From contig CAVRWT010000001.1 of assembly GCA_963724825.1 (NCBI GenBank), forward strand, positions 1-64,000: a stretch of DNA of 64,000 nucleotides, read 5' to 3'. The position numbers and the translations under genes are program-made. The notes below the pieces were generated by a model that was given only the letters and a program-made list of their open reading frames with translations, did not search any database and was not told where the DNA came from. Each line of letters starts with the position of its first letter. Within the stretch, counting starts at the first letter, position 1. The stretch comes from JALYNX01 sp963724825 (GTDB lineage: Bacteria; Actinomycetota; Acidimicrobiia; Spongiisociales; ZC4RG35). Of this stretch, positions 15,933 through 25,864 are shown piece by piece.

Positions 15933-17483
15933 CAGAAGCGACCTATCTCGCCGACCCGGGCTCGGTCCATCCACATGACGACTCCGGCGGTGACGGCTCC
16001 GAGCACGACTGCCAGCGCCATGGCCATTGAGAACGAGGCCGGTCCCGGGCGGGAGAGCAACCGATAGATCATGATTGGGACGGTCGCAGTGTTCGGCCTG
16101 GCGATGAACGAAGTCGCCCCGAACTCACCGAGAGAGATCACGAAGGCGAATCCGGCGCCGACCATCGCGGCTCGGGCGACGACCGGCAGGTCGATCTCCC
16201 GCCAGACCCGCCCCGGCGACGCCCCCAAGTACCGCGGCGGCGTCTCGCAAATCGGCCGGTATCGAACGCAGCGTGGGAACCGTGGACCGCACAACAAAGG
16301 GAATCGCGACCAACGCGTGGGCGATCGGGATCAGCCAGAAGCTGGCTCTGAGGTCGACCGGCCATCCGAGCGCCACGATGAATCCGAATCCGATGGTCAC
16401 CGCAGAAGTCCCCAAGGGGAGCATGAGGGTCAGATCGAACCATCGGGAAAGGCCGCCCGGGCGTCGGGTGATCAGCGCCGCCGCCATCAAGCCGATCGTG
16501 GTAGCCAACAGGACCGCGATGACCGCAAAGCGGATGCTGTTTCCAAAGGTCGAGATCGGGGTTCCCAGCACCCGATCGTCTTCGAACAGGCGTTGGTACG
16601 AGGAACTGCCCAGTGACCGCCCAACCAGAACCAAGAGCGGCACCGCCATCGCAGTCAGGGTGGCCGCCACCGAGGCGAACACGACGAGCCTGGCGTTCCC
16701 GACCGGGCGCACCCGGTCGCTCTCCGAGCGCAATGCCCAAGAAGCGGCGTGTCGCTCCTGGAAGCGCGAGTAGGCGTAGAGGGCGGCACTCACTCCGATC
16801 AGTTGCACCACGGCGAGAGCAGCGGCCAGGGGGAGGTCGAAGAGGTCGACCGCCTGGCGGTAGATCTCCACTTCGAGCGTGGCGAACTGATACCCGCCGA
16901 GGATCAACACGACTCCGAACGAGGTGAAGGTGAACAGGAACACGATCGACGCGGCCGCTGCGATGGCGGGGCGAAGCAAGGGCAGGGTGACTGTGCGGAA
17001 GGCCTTCCATTGGCCGGCGCCAAGAACCCGGGCCGCGTCGTGGAGGTCGGGGTCGAGCCGGCCCCAGAGAGTGCCGACGGTTCGCACGACCACTGCTGCG
17101 TTGAAGAAGACGTGTGCGGCGAGGATGGCGAAGATCGAGTCGCGCCACCCCAAGGCCACGAAGGCGGACCCGACGACAACCGTGGGCAGGACGAAAGGAA
17201 CCGTGACCAGGGCCATCGCGAGACGCCTCCCCCGGAACTCGAAGTTGGAGACCGCCCAGGTCATCGGAGCGGCGACGACGAAGGTCAAGAGCGTGGAGAC
17301 CCCGGCCTGCCACAGCGTGAACCAGCCGACCTTGAAAAGCCGCGCCTCGACTGCCGTGGCCCCGACGTCCAGCTCGGACAGACCGAGACTCAGGATTCGC
17401 ACCAGCGGATAGACGAAGAAGTAGCCGATGAAGAAGGTGGGGATCGCGGCCACCAGCACCCATCCCCATCTGATGCGGGCCAT
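15932..17483 (-). CDS. thiP: Thiamine ABC transporter permease (frame break near 16224)
   Basis: The roughly 516-residue permease has about twelve membrane helices in two homologous halves, as in ThiP and iron(III) FbpB-type permeases. EAA-type cytoplasmic loops are visible (LHDAARVLGAGQWKAFRTV and DLRDAAAVLG continued by ASPGRVWREIDLP). The frame changes at a run of five C at 16222-16226, exactly inside the second EAA loop, and the protein continues normally in the next frame. A homopolymer indel is the best explanation. It overlaps thiB and thiQ by single bases. Confidence 0.85.
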
Positions 17484-18518
17484 CAGCCCTCCATCACCTC
17501 GACCCATTGGTCGATCCAGGCCTCACGGTCGACGAAGCTCTCATAGGTGAACCGGACCGGCGCCTCCGGGACAGTCGTGTTCTCGGTAAAGACCTCGGGA
17601 AGCTCCGCGTCGCGATTGGCCGGGAAGACGAACCAGGTGAGCGGGATCTTCTCCTGGAACTCGACAGAGAGCATGTAGTCGATCAGATGTCCGGCGGCAT
17701 CGGGGTACAAGGTCCCGTTGAGCACTCCGGCGTATTCGATCTGGCGATAGCACCCGGCCTCGATCACCCCGGTGGGAGCCTCGTCGACCGGCTCTTCGGC
17801 GAACACCACTTCAGCGGGGGGCGATGATGCATATGAGACGACCATGGGTGAGTCACCTCCGTAGCGGGTGAAGTCGCCGTAGTAGGCGGTGTTCCAGTCG
17901 GGGGCGACCCTGACTCCTCCGTCGCGGAGGTCCTTCCAGAAGTCGAGCCAGCCGTGCAACTCGTACTGGTCAATGGTGGCCAGCACGAACGCCAAGCCCG
18001 GCGAAGAGGTTGCCGGGTGCTCGACCGTGAGCAGCGAGGCGTAGATGGGATCGCGCAGCTGGTCCAGGGTGGTGGGCACCGCGAGCCCGTTCTCGGCGAA
18101 CCACTCCTTGTCGTAGTTGATGCAGACGTCCCCGAAGTCGATGCTGGTCACCAGTGGGGTGGTGGAGAGGACGCCGTCGACGGTGTCCTCCAGCAAAGGG
18201 CTCTCGTGTTCTATGAAGACGCTCTTCGTCGACCGCCCGGGAGAGGAAGGTGTCATCTACGCCGAAGGCGACGTCGGCCAGAGGGTTGTCTTTGGTGAGT
18301 ACCAGCTGATTCACCATGGCCCCGGCGTCGCCACCCGCGATGACGTTGACGTCGATTCCGGTGCTGGCGGTGAATCCGGCGAAGGTGGTGGCGTCGACAC
18401 CCTCCACGAACGAGTCGTGGGCGATGAGCGTCAGCGATTCGGGGTTCAGCACCTCTGGCTGGTCGGCACAAGCCGTGACCAGGATCAGCAAGGCTCCGAA
18501 CAGAAAGGCCCTTCGCAT
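17483..18518 (-). CDS. thiB: Thiamine ABC transporter substrate-binding lipoprotein (frame break near 18222)
   Basis: The protein has a signal ending in LVTAC, then the periplasmic-binding pattern LTLIAHDSFV and FAGFTASTGIDVNV followed, after a frame change near 18222, by STTPLVTSIDFGDVCINYDKE and LAVPTTLDQLRDP. This is the ThiB/TbpA class of binding proteins. ATG 18518 has AAGGAG eight bases upstream and lies directly after the TPP riboswitch. Both halves read as one protein of about 344 residues, the usual ThiB length. Confidence 0.86.
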
Positions 18519-18560
18519 CGCATCGACTCCTTCTAGTGGGGAGCGATGAGTGCGGGTAAA

Positions 18561-18647
18561 TCCCTACGCCGGCATTATCCGGGTCAGGTTCTTCCGGTCG
18601 GGGTCTCTGCAGACCCCCTCTCAGCCCGGTCTCACCGAGCTCCCGTT
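18561..18647 (-). ncRNA. TPP riboswitch (THI element)
   Basis: On the minus strand the conserved CTGAGAGG, GGTCTGCAGAGACC helix, GAACCTGACCCGGATAATGCCGGCGTAGGGA-type segment (read in parts: ACCTGA, GGATAATGCCGGCG, TAGGGA) are all present and in order. It lies 42 bases upstream of thiB. Binding of thiamine pyrophosphate should shut off the thiBPQ operon. The expression region around thiB's AAGGAG lies just downstream, so translational control is likely. Confidence 0.95.
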
Positions 18648-18678
18648 GTTCCGGTCATGGTAGACGGTGCCGCGCTGA

Positions 18679-18776
18679 CGTTTCCTCCCCCAGGAGCGAA
18701 GCGACGTTCGGCGAGGGGATCGCCGCACCGGCTGCGCCGGTCCCTGGGGAGGTGGCCCGGAGGGCCGGAGGCGGCT
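18679..18776. repeat. Dispersed intergenic repeat, copy 2 (with insertion)
   Basis: The core CGTTTCCTCCCCCAGGAGCG and the end GGTGGCCCGGAGGGCCGG match copies 1 and 3, but about 35 extra bases containing a CCGGCTGCGCCGG palindrome separate the two halves. It lies in the divergent region between the TPP riboswitch and the glycosyltransferase gene, so it is not confined to gene ends. Confidence 0.65.
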
Positions 18777-18821
18777 ACTCGGACGGGAGCCACCCAACCA
18801 CGTCGGTACGCTCTGGCTGAG

Positions 18822-19835
18822 ATGAAGGTTGCCATGCTGGCCCCGATTTCGTGGCGGGTTCCCCCCCGCCACTATGGGCCATGGGAGCAGTTCGTTTCCC
18901 TGTTGACCGAGGGATTGGTGCGCCGCGGTGTGGATGTCACCCTGTTCGCCACTGCCGATTCGATCACCGGCGCCCGCCTGGTCGGCACGGTGCCGACGGG
19001 CTATTCCGAGGACCCCAGCCTCGACCCGAAGGTGTGGGAAGGGCTCCACATCGCCGCGGTCTTCGAACGAGCCGACGAGTTCGACCTGATCCACAACAGC
19101 TTTGACTTTCTGCCCCTGACCTACAGCGGGCTGGTCGATACCCCGATGGTCACCACCATCCACGGCTTCTCCTCCGAGCGGATCGTGCCGGTCTATCAGA
19201 AGTACAACAAGCACTCCCACTACATCGCGATCAGTGATTCGGACCGTCACCCGAGCCTGGACTACCTGGCAACGATTCACCACGGGATCGACATGAGCGC
19301 CTTCGAGATGAGCCCCGATCCAGGCAATTACCTCTTGTTCTTCGGGCGGATTCATCCCGAGAAGGGCACTGCCGAGGCCATCGAGGTGGCGTCGAGGAGC
19401 GGGCTCCCCCTGGTCATTGCCGGCATCGTCCAGGACCAGGGCTATTTCGACCATGAGATCCTGCCCAGGGTGGACGGGGACCGGGTCACCTATTTGGGCC
19501 CGGTAGGCCCCGAGGAGCGAGGGGAGCTGCTTGGCAGTGCCAGGGCCCTGCTCCACCTCATCAGCTTCGAAGAGCCGTTCGGGTTCAGCGTGGTCGAGGC
19601 GATGGCGTGTGGAACCCCGGTGATCGCCTACCCGCGGGGATCGATGCCGGAAATCATCGTCGATGGAGTCGGCGGCTTTCTCGTCGAGACCGTCGAAGGC
19701 GCGGTGGCCGCGGTCGAGGCATCGGCCGGCGTCGATCGGACAGGAGTCCGCTCTTCGGTGGAGGCCAGGTTCGACGTCGAGCGGATGGTCGGCGAGTACC
19801 TCGACGCCTACCGGCAGGTGGTCAACGCTCGGTGA
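18822..19835 (+). CDS. Glycosyltransferase family 4
   Basis: The 337-residue product is a GT-B retaining transferase. The N-terminal Rossmann domain starts MKVAMLAPISWRVPP, and the C-terminal nucleotide-sugar site shows FGRIHPEKG and the ExFGxxxxEAMACGTPV pattern (EEPFGFSVVEAMACGTPV). ATG 18822 is chosen over longer readings because TACGCT lies nine bases upstream. It overlaps the convergent GH130 gene by 14 bases. The donor and acceptor sugars are unknown; the neighbourhood of GH130 suggests mannosides. Confidence 0.85.
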   Translation: MKVAMLAPISWRVPPRHYGPWEQFVSLLTEGLVRRGVDVTLFATADSITGARLVGTVPTGYSEDPSLDPKVWEGLHIAAVFERADEFDLIHNSFDFLPLTYSGLVDTPMVTTIHGFSSERIVPVYQKYNKHSHYIAISDSDRHPSLDYLATIHHGIDMSAFEMSPDPGNYLLFFGRIHPEKGTAEAIEVASRSGLPLVIAGIVQDQGYFDHEILPRVDGDRVTYLGPVGPEERGELLGSARALLHLISFEEPFGFSVVEAMACGTPVIAYPRGSMPEIIVDGVGGFLVETVEGAVAAVEASAGVDRTGVRSSVEARFDVERMVGEYLDAYRQVVNAR

Positions 19836-21291
19836 GCCTCGTGAGGAGGTCGTCGAGGGAGATGACGGCGATCCTGGCACCGAAGTCGGAGTAGCCGTAG
19901 GGAAGCACGACCTTGTCGCCGTGGATCATGCTCCCGCACGAGTACACGACGTTCGGGACATAACCGTCCCGCTCGTCGTCCGACGGGACGAGCAATGGGT
20001 CGTCGAGGTGACCGATCACCCTTCTCGGGTCCGCCGAGTCGAGGAGGATTGCGCCGAGGGAGTAGCGACGCATCGGCCCCACGCCGTGGGTGATCACGAG
20101 CCAGCCGGCCTCGGTCTCCATCGGTGAGCCGCAGTTGCCGAGTTGCATCAACTCCCAGGGCTGGGAGGGCACCTGGATTCGCTCCGCCAAGCCCCACAGC
20201 CGGAGGTCGTCCGAGAGCATCAGGTAGTTGTTCTCGTTGTCCTGTCGGGAAAGCGCCGCATAACGGCCATCGATCATCCGCGGGAACAGGGCGATGCCCT
20301 TGTTCCGGGCGCCGCCGCCCTGCAGGGTCGCGATCCGGAAGGAGACGAAGTCGGGGGTCTCGATCAGCTGGGGCAGGATCTGATGGCCGTCGAACGCGGT
20401 GTAGGTGGCGTAATACATCACCGAACCGTCGTCGGCGACGAAGCGGACGAAGCGGGCATCCTCCATGCCACGGCTCTCCGTTGGGCCGGCCGGGAAGATG
20501 ACCCGCTCCGAGATCGGGTAGTCAGGATCGAAGGTCAGCTTGTAGTTCGACGAGGCGAGCCAATGGATGGTTCTCGCCGTCTCGAAGGCGATCGACCGAT
20601 CGACCGCCTCGGCGAGATTGGCGAGAGCCGCGTTGACCTGGTCCAACGAGAAATGCTCGGGCAGCGGGTCGAGAACCAGCGCCGCGATCTCGTTCATCAC
20701 CCCCATCTCCATCAGCTTGGATCGGAACAGGTGTTTCTCGTACTCGGCCGCACGACGTTCGCCGGTGCTGACGAAGCTGCTCAGTTCGTCCATGGCCACG
20801 TTCGAGCCCGCGTCGATCACCCCGGAGCGAAACTCGATCGACGAGAGGTGGCCCTCACCGATGGCTCTCAGGCTCACGATGAATCGTTGCTCACCGCTGT
20901 TGAGACCCGTCTGGTCAGGGGCGGGCACCATCGACGGGTTGCCAAGGGACGCGGCTTCGATCGAGTACTCGTGGGTGAAGTAGGCGCCGATCAGGAGCCG
21001 GCGCTCCGAACTGAGCCGGTCAGGGTCATCGAGATGATGGGAGATCGCACCAAAGTGGCGCTCGATTGCCTTTTCGAAATCTCGATGGCGGCCACCGAAC
21101 TTGTCCCTGGTGGCGTTCAGGTTGGTGGTCACCGCCTCGTCTGACATTGCCAGGACCCGATCGATCACACGCCGGGTTCGGGAGTACCCGTCGGGAAACA
21201 CCTGTTCACCCGGCAGGTAGGGCTTGGCGATGACCCGGCGGGCGTCCGGTGCGAAGTGGGCGGTGGCGTGAGTGATGTTGATCGGGTTCAT
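19822..21291 (-). CDS. GH130-family mannoside phosphorylase or hydrolase
   Basis: The C-terminal 300 residues of this 489-residue protein match the five-bladed propeller of GH130 (COG2152): GMEDARFVRF, ATYTAFDG, LQLGNCGSPMETEAGWLVITHGVG and DGYVPNVVYSCGS. The general acid Asp candidate lies in MEDAR. A helical N-terminal extension of about 180 residues is larger than in minimal phosphorylases. GH130 enzymes act on beta-mannosidic bonds, either by phosphate or water; which applies is not decided here. The gene lies in a cluster with two GT4 enzymes and an alpha/alpha-barrel protein. Confidence 0.8.
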   Translation of the reverse strand: MNPINITHATAHFAPDARRVIAKPYLPGEQVFPDGYSRTRRVIDRVLAMSDEAVTTNLNATRDKFGGRHRDFEKAIERHFGAISHHLDDPDRLSSERRLLIGAYFTHEYSIEAASLGNPSMVPAPDQTGLNSGEQRFIVSLRAIGEGHLSSIEFRSGVIDAGSNVAMDELSSFVSTGERRAAEYEKHLFRSKLMEMGVMNEIAALVLDPLPEHFSLDQVNAALANLAEAVDRSIAFETARTIHWLASSNYKLTFDPDYPISERVIFPAGPTESRGMEDARFVRFVADDGSVMYYATYTAFDGHQILPQLIETPDFVSFRIATLQGGGARNKGIALFPRMIDGRYAALSRQDNENNYLMLSDDLRLWGLAERIQVPSQPWELMQLGNCGSPMETEAGWLVITHGVGPMRRYSLGAILLDSADPRRVIGHLDDPLLVPSDDERDGYVPNVVYSCGSMIHGDKVVLPYGYSDFGARIAVISLDDLLTRLTER

Positions 21292-21382
21292 GGAGTCGCC
21301 TGCTGGTGACCGCGGGCGTCACGCCCATCGGAGAGGGTAGGGGTGCCAACACCACTGGTCGTGGACTTGACGACCCTCTCGA

Positions 21383-22422
21383 TCAGCGGACCAGCAGTGC
21401 CCTCTGCAAAGAGCTGAGCGCGGCGAGGGTCGACTCCGCGCCCTGGTTCTGATTGGCACCTTCCGCAGTCAGGCCGTCCCGACCGCCTCCGGTTGCGACG
21501 TCATACAGCTCGACGCCGGTGTCGTTCGCCCCCAAGAACCATCTTGCCGCGAGGACGACTCGGTCCTTCCACACCGGGTCACCCGTGATCGACCACGCCG
21601 TGGCACAGGCGTCGGCCATTGCCCCGGCCTCCACGGGCTGCTGATCGAAACCTGGCCGCATCTCACCGGTTGCCCACCCCCCGACCGGGGTGAAGCTGAA
21701 ATGGCCTTCACGGGTTTCGACTCCAACCAGCCATTCGAGAAGGCCAAGGCCTTCTTGAAGGAGCCGGTCGTCAGAGAGATTCACTCCGGCAGAAATCAGT
21801 GCCTGGGGAAGTCGGGCATTGTCGTAGGCGAGTCGATTCTCAGGCCAAGGCCACTCCGAATCGTGACCGGGGCGGATCCGTTCGGATCCGCGCACGAGTA
21901 GCTCGCGGGCGAGTGGATGGCCGGGCGAGGCCTCGTTGACCTGCTCCGCTCCCAACATCGCAAAGGCATTTGCCCGCGGAGAGGCGGACTCGAATGATGC
22001 GTGACGCTCGAAGATCTCCAGGGCTTCCCAGCGAATCGTCGTCGTCGGCCCGTGATTGGCCGCGGTGCCAAGGCCCCAGATCGCTCGCCCCTGGGAGTCG
22101 TCCGGCCCGATCCCGTCGGTCCACGACCCGTCCTTGTCCCGCCGGTTGTGAAACCCTGATGTGCCGATCTCGGCGTCCTTGAGAAAGGCGAGATACACCG
22201 TGGCCAGGTCGACCAGCTCCGAGGAAGGGTTGGGCTCCCGACAGACGACGATCAGGGCGCGTGCGTTGTCGTCGGTGCAGTAGCCGTGTTCGATTCGCGG
22301 CGAGGCGTAACGGGCGTGTTCCCAGACCCCCCGATCATCGGTCATTCGCCTCAGATGATCGAAGGAGGGCGCGGGCAGGGACCGGCGACCGCCGAATCCG
22401 CATCGAGCTCCAGATGGGACAT
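21383..22422 (-). CDS. Alpha/alpha-barrel glycosidase-like protein (frame break near 22378)
   Basis: From ATG 22422 the protein reads MSHLELDADSAVAGP, then after a one-base frame change near 22378 continues LPAPSFDHLRRMTDDRGVWEHA and HGYCTDDNARALIV. These segments are typical of conserved proteins that accompany or are fused to GT4 glycosyltransferases. The rest is helix-rich with repeated Trp/Gly motifs (DGSWTDGIGPDDSQGRAIWGLG) as in (alpha/alpha)6 glycosidases. A start at 22345 would lose the conserved FDHLRRMTDD context. It follows the GT4 gene by 17 bases and is probably co-translated with it. Confidence 0.75.
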
Positions 22423-22439
22423 CAGCCCCAAACCGGCTT

Positions 22440-23609
22440 TCAGCCCACCTTCGCTAGAGAGGTGCGGGCAGTATCGCCGTGGGACGCGAGCGAAGTGGCG
22501 AGTGCCTGATATTGGCGGGCGACCACCGGCCAGTACATCGTCGAACCGATGACACGAGCCTTGCTCGCCATCCGCGCCGTCGACACCGGGATCTCGAAGA
22601 CCCCTCGTATCGCCGCCCCCAGTGCGCTCGAGTCGTTGTGTGGGACCACGATCCCGGCTCCGTCGGAGAGAAGCTCCCTGGCGTGGGGGAACGCAGTGGC
22701 AATGACTGGTTTGCCGGCGCCCAATGCCTCCACCAAGACTCCCGAAGTGACTTGCTCGGTCGACTCATACGGAAGGATCACGACGTCTGCGCTGCGCACC
22801 GCAAGGGTGAGGGCATCGATGTCGAGATAGCGGCCGTCGAACTCGACCACGTCCTGGAGCCCGAGACCTTCGACCCTGGCCTTCAGCCCGTTGAGATAGG
22901 CATCGCCCGAGTGGGCCTGCACTTTGGGGTGGGTCTTCCCCAGGATGATGTAACGCGGAAGCGGGGTGAGGTCCTTGAGGCCTGCGAACGCATCGATCGC
23001 AGACTCCAGGCCCTTGCCGGGGCCGATGAGGCCCCAGGTCAGGAACACCGGTCGGTGCCCGTCAGCCAACGAGGGGCCGCTCAGGGCAATCCTGGCGCCG
23101 TGCGGGATCATCGTGATCTTCGACGGGTCCACTTCATAGTTGTCGATCAGGCGCTGACGCGCGGTCTCACTCATCACGATCGTCTCGTCCGTGAGGCCGA
23201 CGACACCCTCCAGAATCGACTGTTGACTGGGAGAGGGTTGGGAGAGGACAGTGTGGAGCGTCGCCACTGCTGGGACGTCGAGACCCTTCAGGATGTCGAG
23301 TACTTCGGCGCCGTTGTGGCCGCCGTAGATGCCGTACTCGTGCTGGATCATGACCACGTCGAAACCGTTCAGAGTCGAGATCGCCTTTCGGAGCGAGGCC
23401 CGGTCAGCATTGAGGTGCTCGAGTACCACCTCGTCCGGTGCGTTGCCCTGTGGGTCGTCGACGAGGCTGACGACGCCGAGGCCGTCGCTGGAGTCGCGGT
23501 CCTTGGCGATCGCGCTGCGGAGAGCGTGGGTGAAGGTGGCCAGGCCACACGACGTGGGTGGGTAGGTACTTACAAACCCAATGGTGGGATGTGCTGTTTT
23601 AAGTGTCAT
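22440..23609 (-). CDS. Glycosyltransferase family 4
   Basis: The 389-residue GT-B protein begins TIGFVSTYPPTSCGLATFT, a start typical of GT4 enzymes with a GxAxF loop. The C-terminal domain carries LTWGLIGPGKGLESAI and the EQVTSGVLVEALGAGKPV nucleotide-sugar motif. A HEYGIYGGHNG segment matches the PF-type mannosyltransferases of this cluster. GGAGG precedes the ATG at 23609. Donor not determined. Confidence 0.85.
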   Translation of the reverse strand: MTLKTAHPTIGFVSTYPPTSCGLATFTHALRSAIAKDRDSSDGLGVVSLVDDPQGNAPDEVVLEHLNADRASLRKAISTLNGFDVVMIQHEYGIYGGHNGAEVLDILKGLDVPAVATLHTVLSQPSPSQQSILEGVVGLTDETIVMSETARQRLIDNYEVDPSKITMIPHGARIALSGPSLADGHRPVFLTWGLIGPGKGLESAIDAFAGLKDLTPLPRYIILGKTHPKVQAHSGDAYLNGLKARVEGLGLQDVVEFDGRYLDIDALTLAVRSADVVILPYESTEQVTSGVLVEALGAGKPVIATAFPHARELLSDGAGIVVPHNDSSALGAAIRGVFEIPVSTARMASKARVIGSTMYWPVVARQYQALATSLASHGDTARTSLAKVG

Positions 23610-23869
23610 AAAGCCTCCGCTTCAGGAACGTTGCCGGAGCGCCGTTCCGTTGATGGCATAGGTGCCACTCAATCAGCGGAGATGCGAGTTCTCGTGAACT
23701 CCGCGTTACAGGCGTGTGTCGCATGGCGACTCTCAGCACCCACTGTATACCCGGTTGAGGATTGGCAATACATCCGAAAGACCCTGTTTCTGCCCTTGTC
23801 GCGTCGGACAGAGCCCCCGTCGCCGACCTGCGGTCGGGACGGTCGCTCACTCCGCCGCGGAGACAACGC
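23610..23869. other. Intergenic region, no gene seen
   Basis: These 260 bases separate the divergently or serially placed GT4 gene (minus) from the end of the fabF-like gene (minus). No convincing coding frame, riboswitch or terminator with a T-tract was found. It presumably holds the promoter of the GT4/alpha-barrel/GH130 unit. Confidence 0.4.
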
Positions 23870-25048
23870 TCACTGGGAGGAGAGATAGGGACCGAAGGCC
23901 AGCACGGTGTTGTGACCTCCGAAGCCGAAGGAATTGGAGAGGACCGGCCCCGGCTCCCATTCCCGCAGCTCACGCACGATGTCGACCAGATGGATCTCGG
24001 GGTCCTGGTTGGTGAGGCCGATGTTGGGTGGAAGCTCGCCGCGGCGGATCGCCTCGACGACCGCCACCGCTTCGATCGATCCGGACGCACCCAGCCCGTG
24101 GCCGGTGGTGCCTTTGATCGAGGACACCGCCGGCTGATCCTCCCCGAAGATCCTGTCGATGACCAACCCCTCGGTCTTGTCGTTGAGGTCGGTCCCGGTG
24201 CCGTGGGCGTTGATGTACTTGACGTCGCCGGGCTCCAGTCCGGCGTCGGCGAGCGCAAGGCGGATCGCTCGCTCGGCCCCATCCCCATCGGGATGGGGAG
24301 CGGTGATGTGGTGGGCGTCCGCCGTGGAGGCCCCACCGAGGACCTCGGCGAGGATGTTGGCCCCGCGGTCCCTGGCAGCCTCCTCGGCTTCGAGGATGAG
24401 GATGGCTGCGCCTTCACCCATGACGAAGCCATCACGGTCGACATCGAATGGCCGGGCAGTGCCCGATGGTGACAGGGCTCGAGCCGCGCTGAATCCTGCG
24501 GCCGCCGACTTGCGAGCGGCGGCCTCGGTGCCGCCGGCCACCGCGGCGTCGGCATATCCCCACTGGATCTGACGGAGGCCGTCGAGAACCGACTGCGCTC
24601 CCGCCGCGCACGCGACCACCGGCGTGGAGACCTGGCCACCGAAGCCGTACTTGATCGAAATTGCCGCAGCAGCAGCGTTGGCCATCATCATCGGGATCAG
24701 GAATGGTGAGACCCGCGGGTCGTCTTCGTCGGAGTGGTGAACCAGGGCCTCGAGTGATTCCAACCCGCCTATCCCCGTCGCCAGCGAGACTGCGACCCGG
24801 TTGGGCTCGACAGCGAGCGGGCCGGACTGCTCGAAAGCCTCGTGGGCGGCCATCATCGCAAACTGGGTGAACCGATCCAGGCGACGGTGTTCGCGCAGTG
24901 GGATCCACGGCTCCGGATCCCAGTTCTTCACCACGTAAGGGCCCGGCCCATCGGGCGCCTGTTGTAAGCCCTTCCAAAAGTCGTCGGTGCCTGTTCCCGG
25001 GGCGGCGACGGCTCCAGTGCCGGTCACCACCACTCGCCGTCTGTTCAT
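23870..25048 (-). CDS. Beta-ketoacyl-ACP synthase II-like enzyme
   Basis: The 392-residue thiolase-fold enzyme has the catalytic Cys in TPVVACAAGAQS, the first His in NAHGTGTDLND and the second His in KGTTGHGLGASG, the Cys-His-His triad of FabF/KasA-type condensing enzymes. It elongates acyl chains with malonyl-ACP in the cytoplasm. ATG 25048 is preceded by CAGAAT seven bases away. The next gene upstream encodes an SDR reductase only 4 bases away, so the pair may act together in a specialised fatty acid or polyketide step. Confidence 0.88.
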   Translation of the reverse strand: MNRRRVVVTGTGAVAAPGTGTDDFWKGLQQAPDGPGPYVVKNWDPEPWIPLREHRRLDRFTQFAMMAAHEAFEQSGPLAVEPNRVAVSLATGIGGLESLEALVHHSDEDDPRVSPFLIPMMMANAAAAAISIKYGFGGQVSTPVVACAAGAQSVLDGLRQIQWGYADAAVAGGTEAAARKSAAAGFSAARALSPSGTARPFDVDRDGFVMGEGAAILILEAEEAARDRGANILAEVLGGASTADAHHITAPHPDGDGAERAIRLALADAGLEPGDVKYINAHGTGTDLNDKTEGLVIDRIFGEDQPAVSSIKGTTGHGLGASGSIEAVAVVEAIRRGELPPNIGLTNQDPEIHLVDIVRELREWEPGPVLSNSFGFGGHNTVLAFGPYLSSQ

Positions 25049-25052
25049 GTCC

Positions 25053-25841
25053 TCAATTCTGCCCGATTCGCGGAGTTGGGAACGCAGAACTCTGTAGTCG
25101 GCGCATTCCATCCAACCACCGGTCGTAGTCGTTGGCCTTGTTCTGGAAGAACCGGGCCACCTCAGGGTGCGGAAGGATAAGGAATCGCTCGGCCTCCAAA
25201 CCGGCGACCACCACCTCGGCCAGGGCATCGGGCTCGATGGCATCGGGCAGGAGCAGGTCACGGAATTCTGCGGCCGAGTCGAGAAACGGGGTCTTCACTC
25301 CCATCGGGCACAGGGCGCTGACCTTGATCCCCTGATCCCCGTAGGTGATGGCAAGCCATTCGGCGAAGGCGAGGGCTGCATGCTTGGTCACCGAATACTG
25401 CGCCGCCTTGAGATTGGTGAGAAGCCCGGCCGCCGAGACGGTGGCAAGGAAGTACCCGCTGCCCCGCGCTGACCAGCTTGGGATGAGGCGACGCGCAGCG
25501 TGGACGTGAGACATGACGTTCACCTGCCACATCCGGTCCCACTCGTCGGGGGGCGTCTGCTCGTCACCGGCGAAGCCGATCCCGGCGTTGGCACAGAACA
25601 GGTCGATCGGGCCGAATAGCTCCTCGACCTCGTCGACGAGGCGATCGTTGTCCTCGGGTCGGGTCACGTCGACCTCGATCGCCACGGCTCCGATGTCGGT
25701 CGCCACCTCTTCAGCCGCCTCGAAGTTGAGATCGGCGAGAACCAGGGCGTGGGGCTGCTCACTGGAGAAGCGGCGGGCGAGAGCAGCACCGATCCCGCTA
25801 CCGGCTCCGGTGATGACGATGACCTTGTCCCGAAGCTCCAT
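25053..25841 (-). CDS. Short-chain dehydrogenase/reductase
   Basis: The 262-residue product has the TGAGSGIGAALARRF cofactor motif, ANAG strand, and the catalytic YSVTK (Tyr-xxx-Lys). This is the classical SDR family; LADLNFE suggests NAD or NADP cannot be told with certainty, though Asp after the second strand favours NAD. TAGCCT stands nine bases ahead of the ATG at 25841. Substrate unknown. Confidence 0.9.
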   Translation of the reverse strand: MELRDKVIVITGAGSGIGAALARRFSSEQPHALVLADLNFEAAEEVATDIGAVAIEVDVTRPEDNDRLVDEVEELFGPIDLFCANAGIGFAGDEQTPPDEWDRMWQVNVMSHVHAARRLIPSWSARGSGYFLATVSAAGLLTNLKAAQYSVTKHAALAFAEWLAITYGDQGIKVSALCPMGVKTPFLDSAAEFRDLLLPDAIEPDALAEVVVAGLEAERFLILPHPEVARFFQNKANDYDRWLDGMRRLQSSAFPTPRIGQN

Positions 25842-25864
25842 TGGTGTCGGAGGCTAGGTGGGTC

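Noticed and set aside
16138..17469. 443-codon alternative frame on the minus strand
   Set aside because: Arg/His/Gly-rich composition with no membrane helices; the thiP frame has the permease helices and EAA loops.
15231..18518. Iron(III) or sulfate ABC transporter
   Set aside because: The TPP riboswitch directly upstream makes thiamine the much better substrate.
18621..19880. 419-codon open frame on the minus strand
   Set aside because: Antisense of the GT4 gene at 18822-19835, without start signals or family motifs.
22479..23888. 469-codon open frame on the plus strand
   Set aside because: It is the antisense of the GT4 gene and has no motif of its own; the minus-strand frame carries all conserved GT4 residues.
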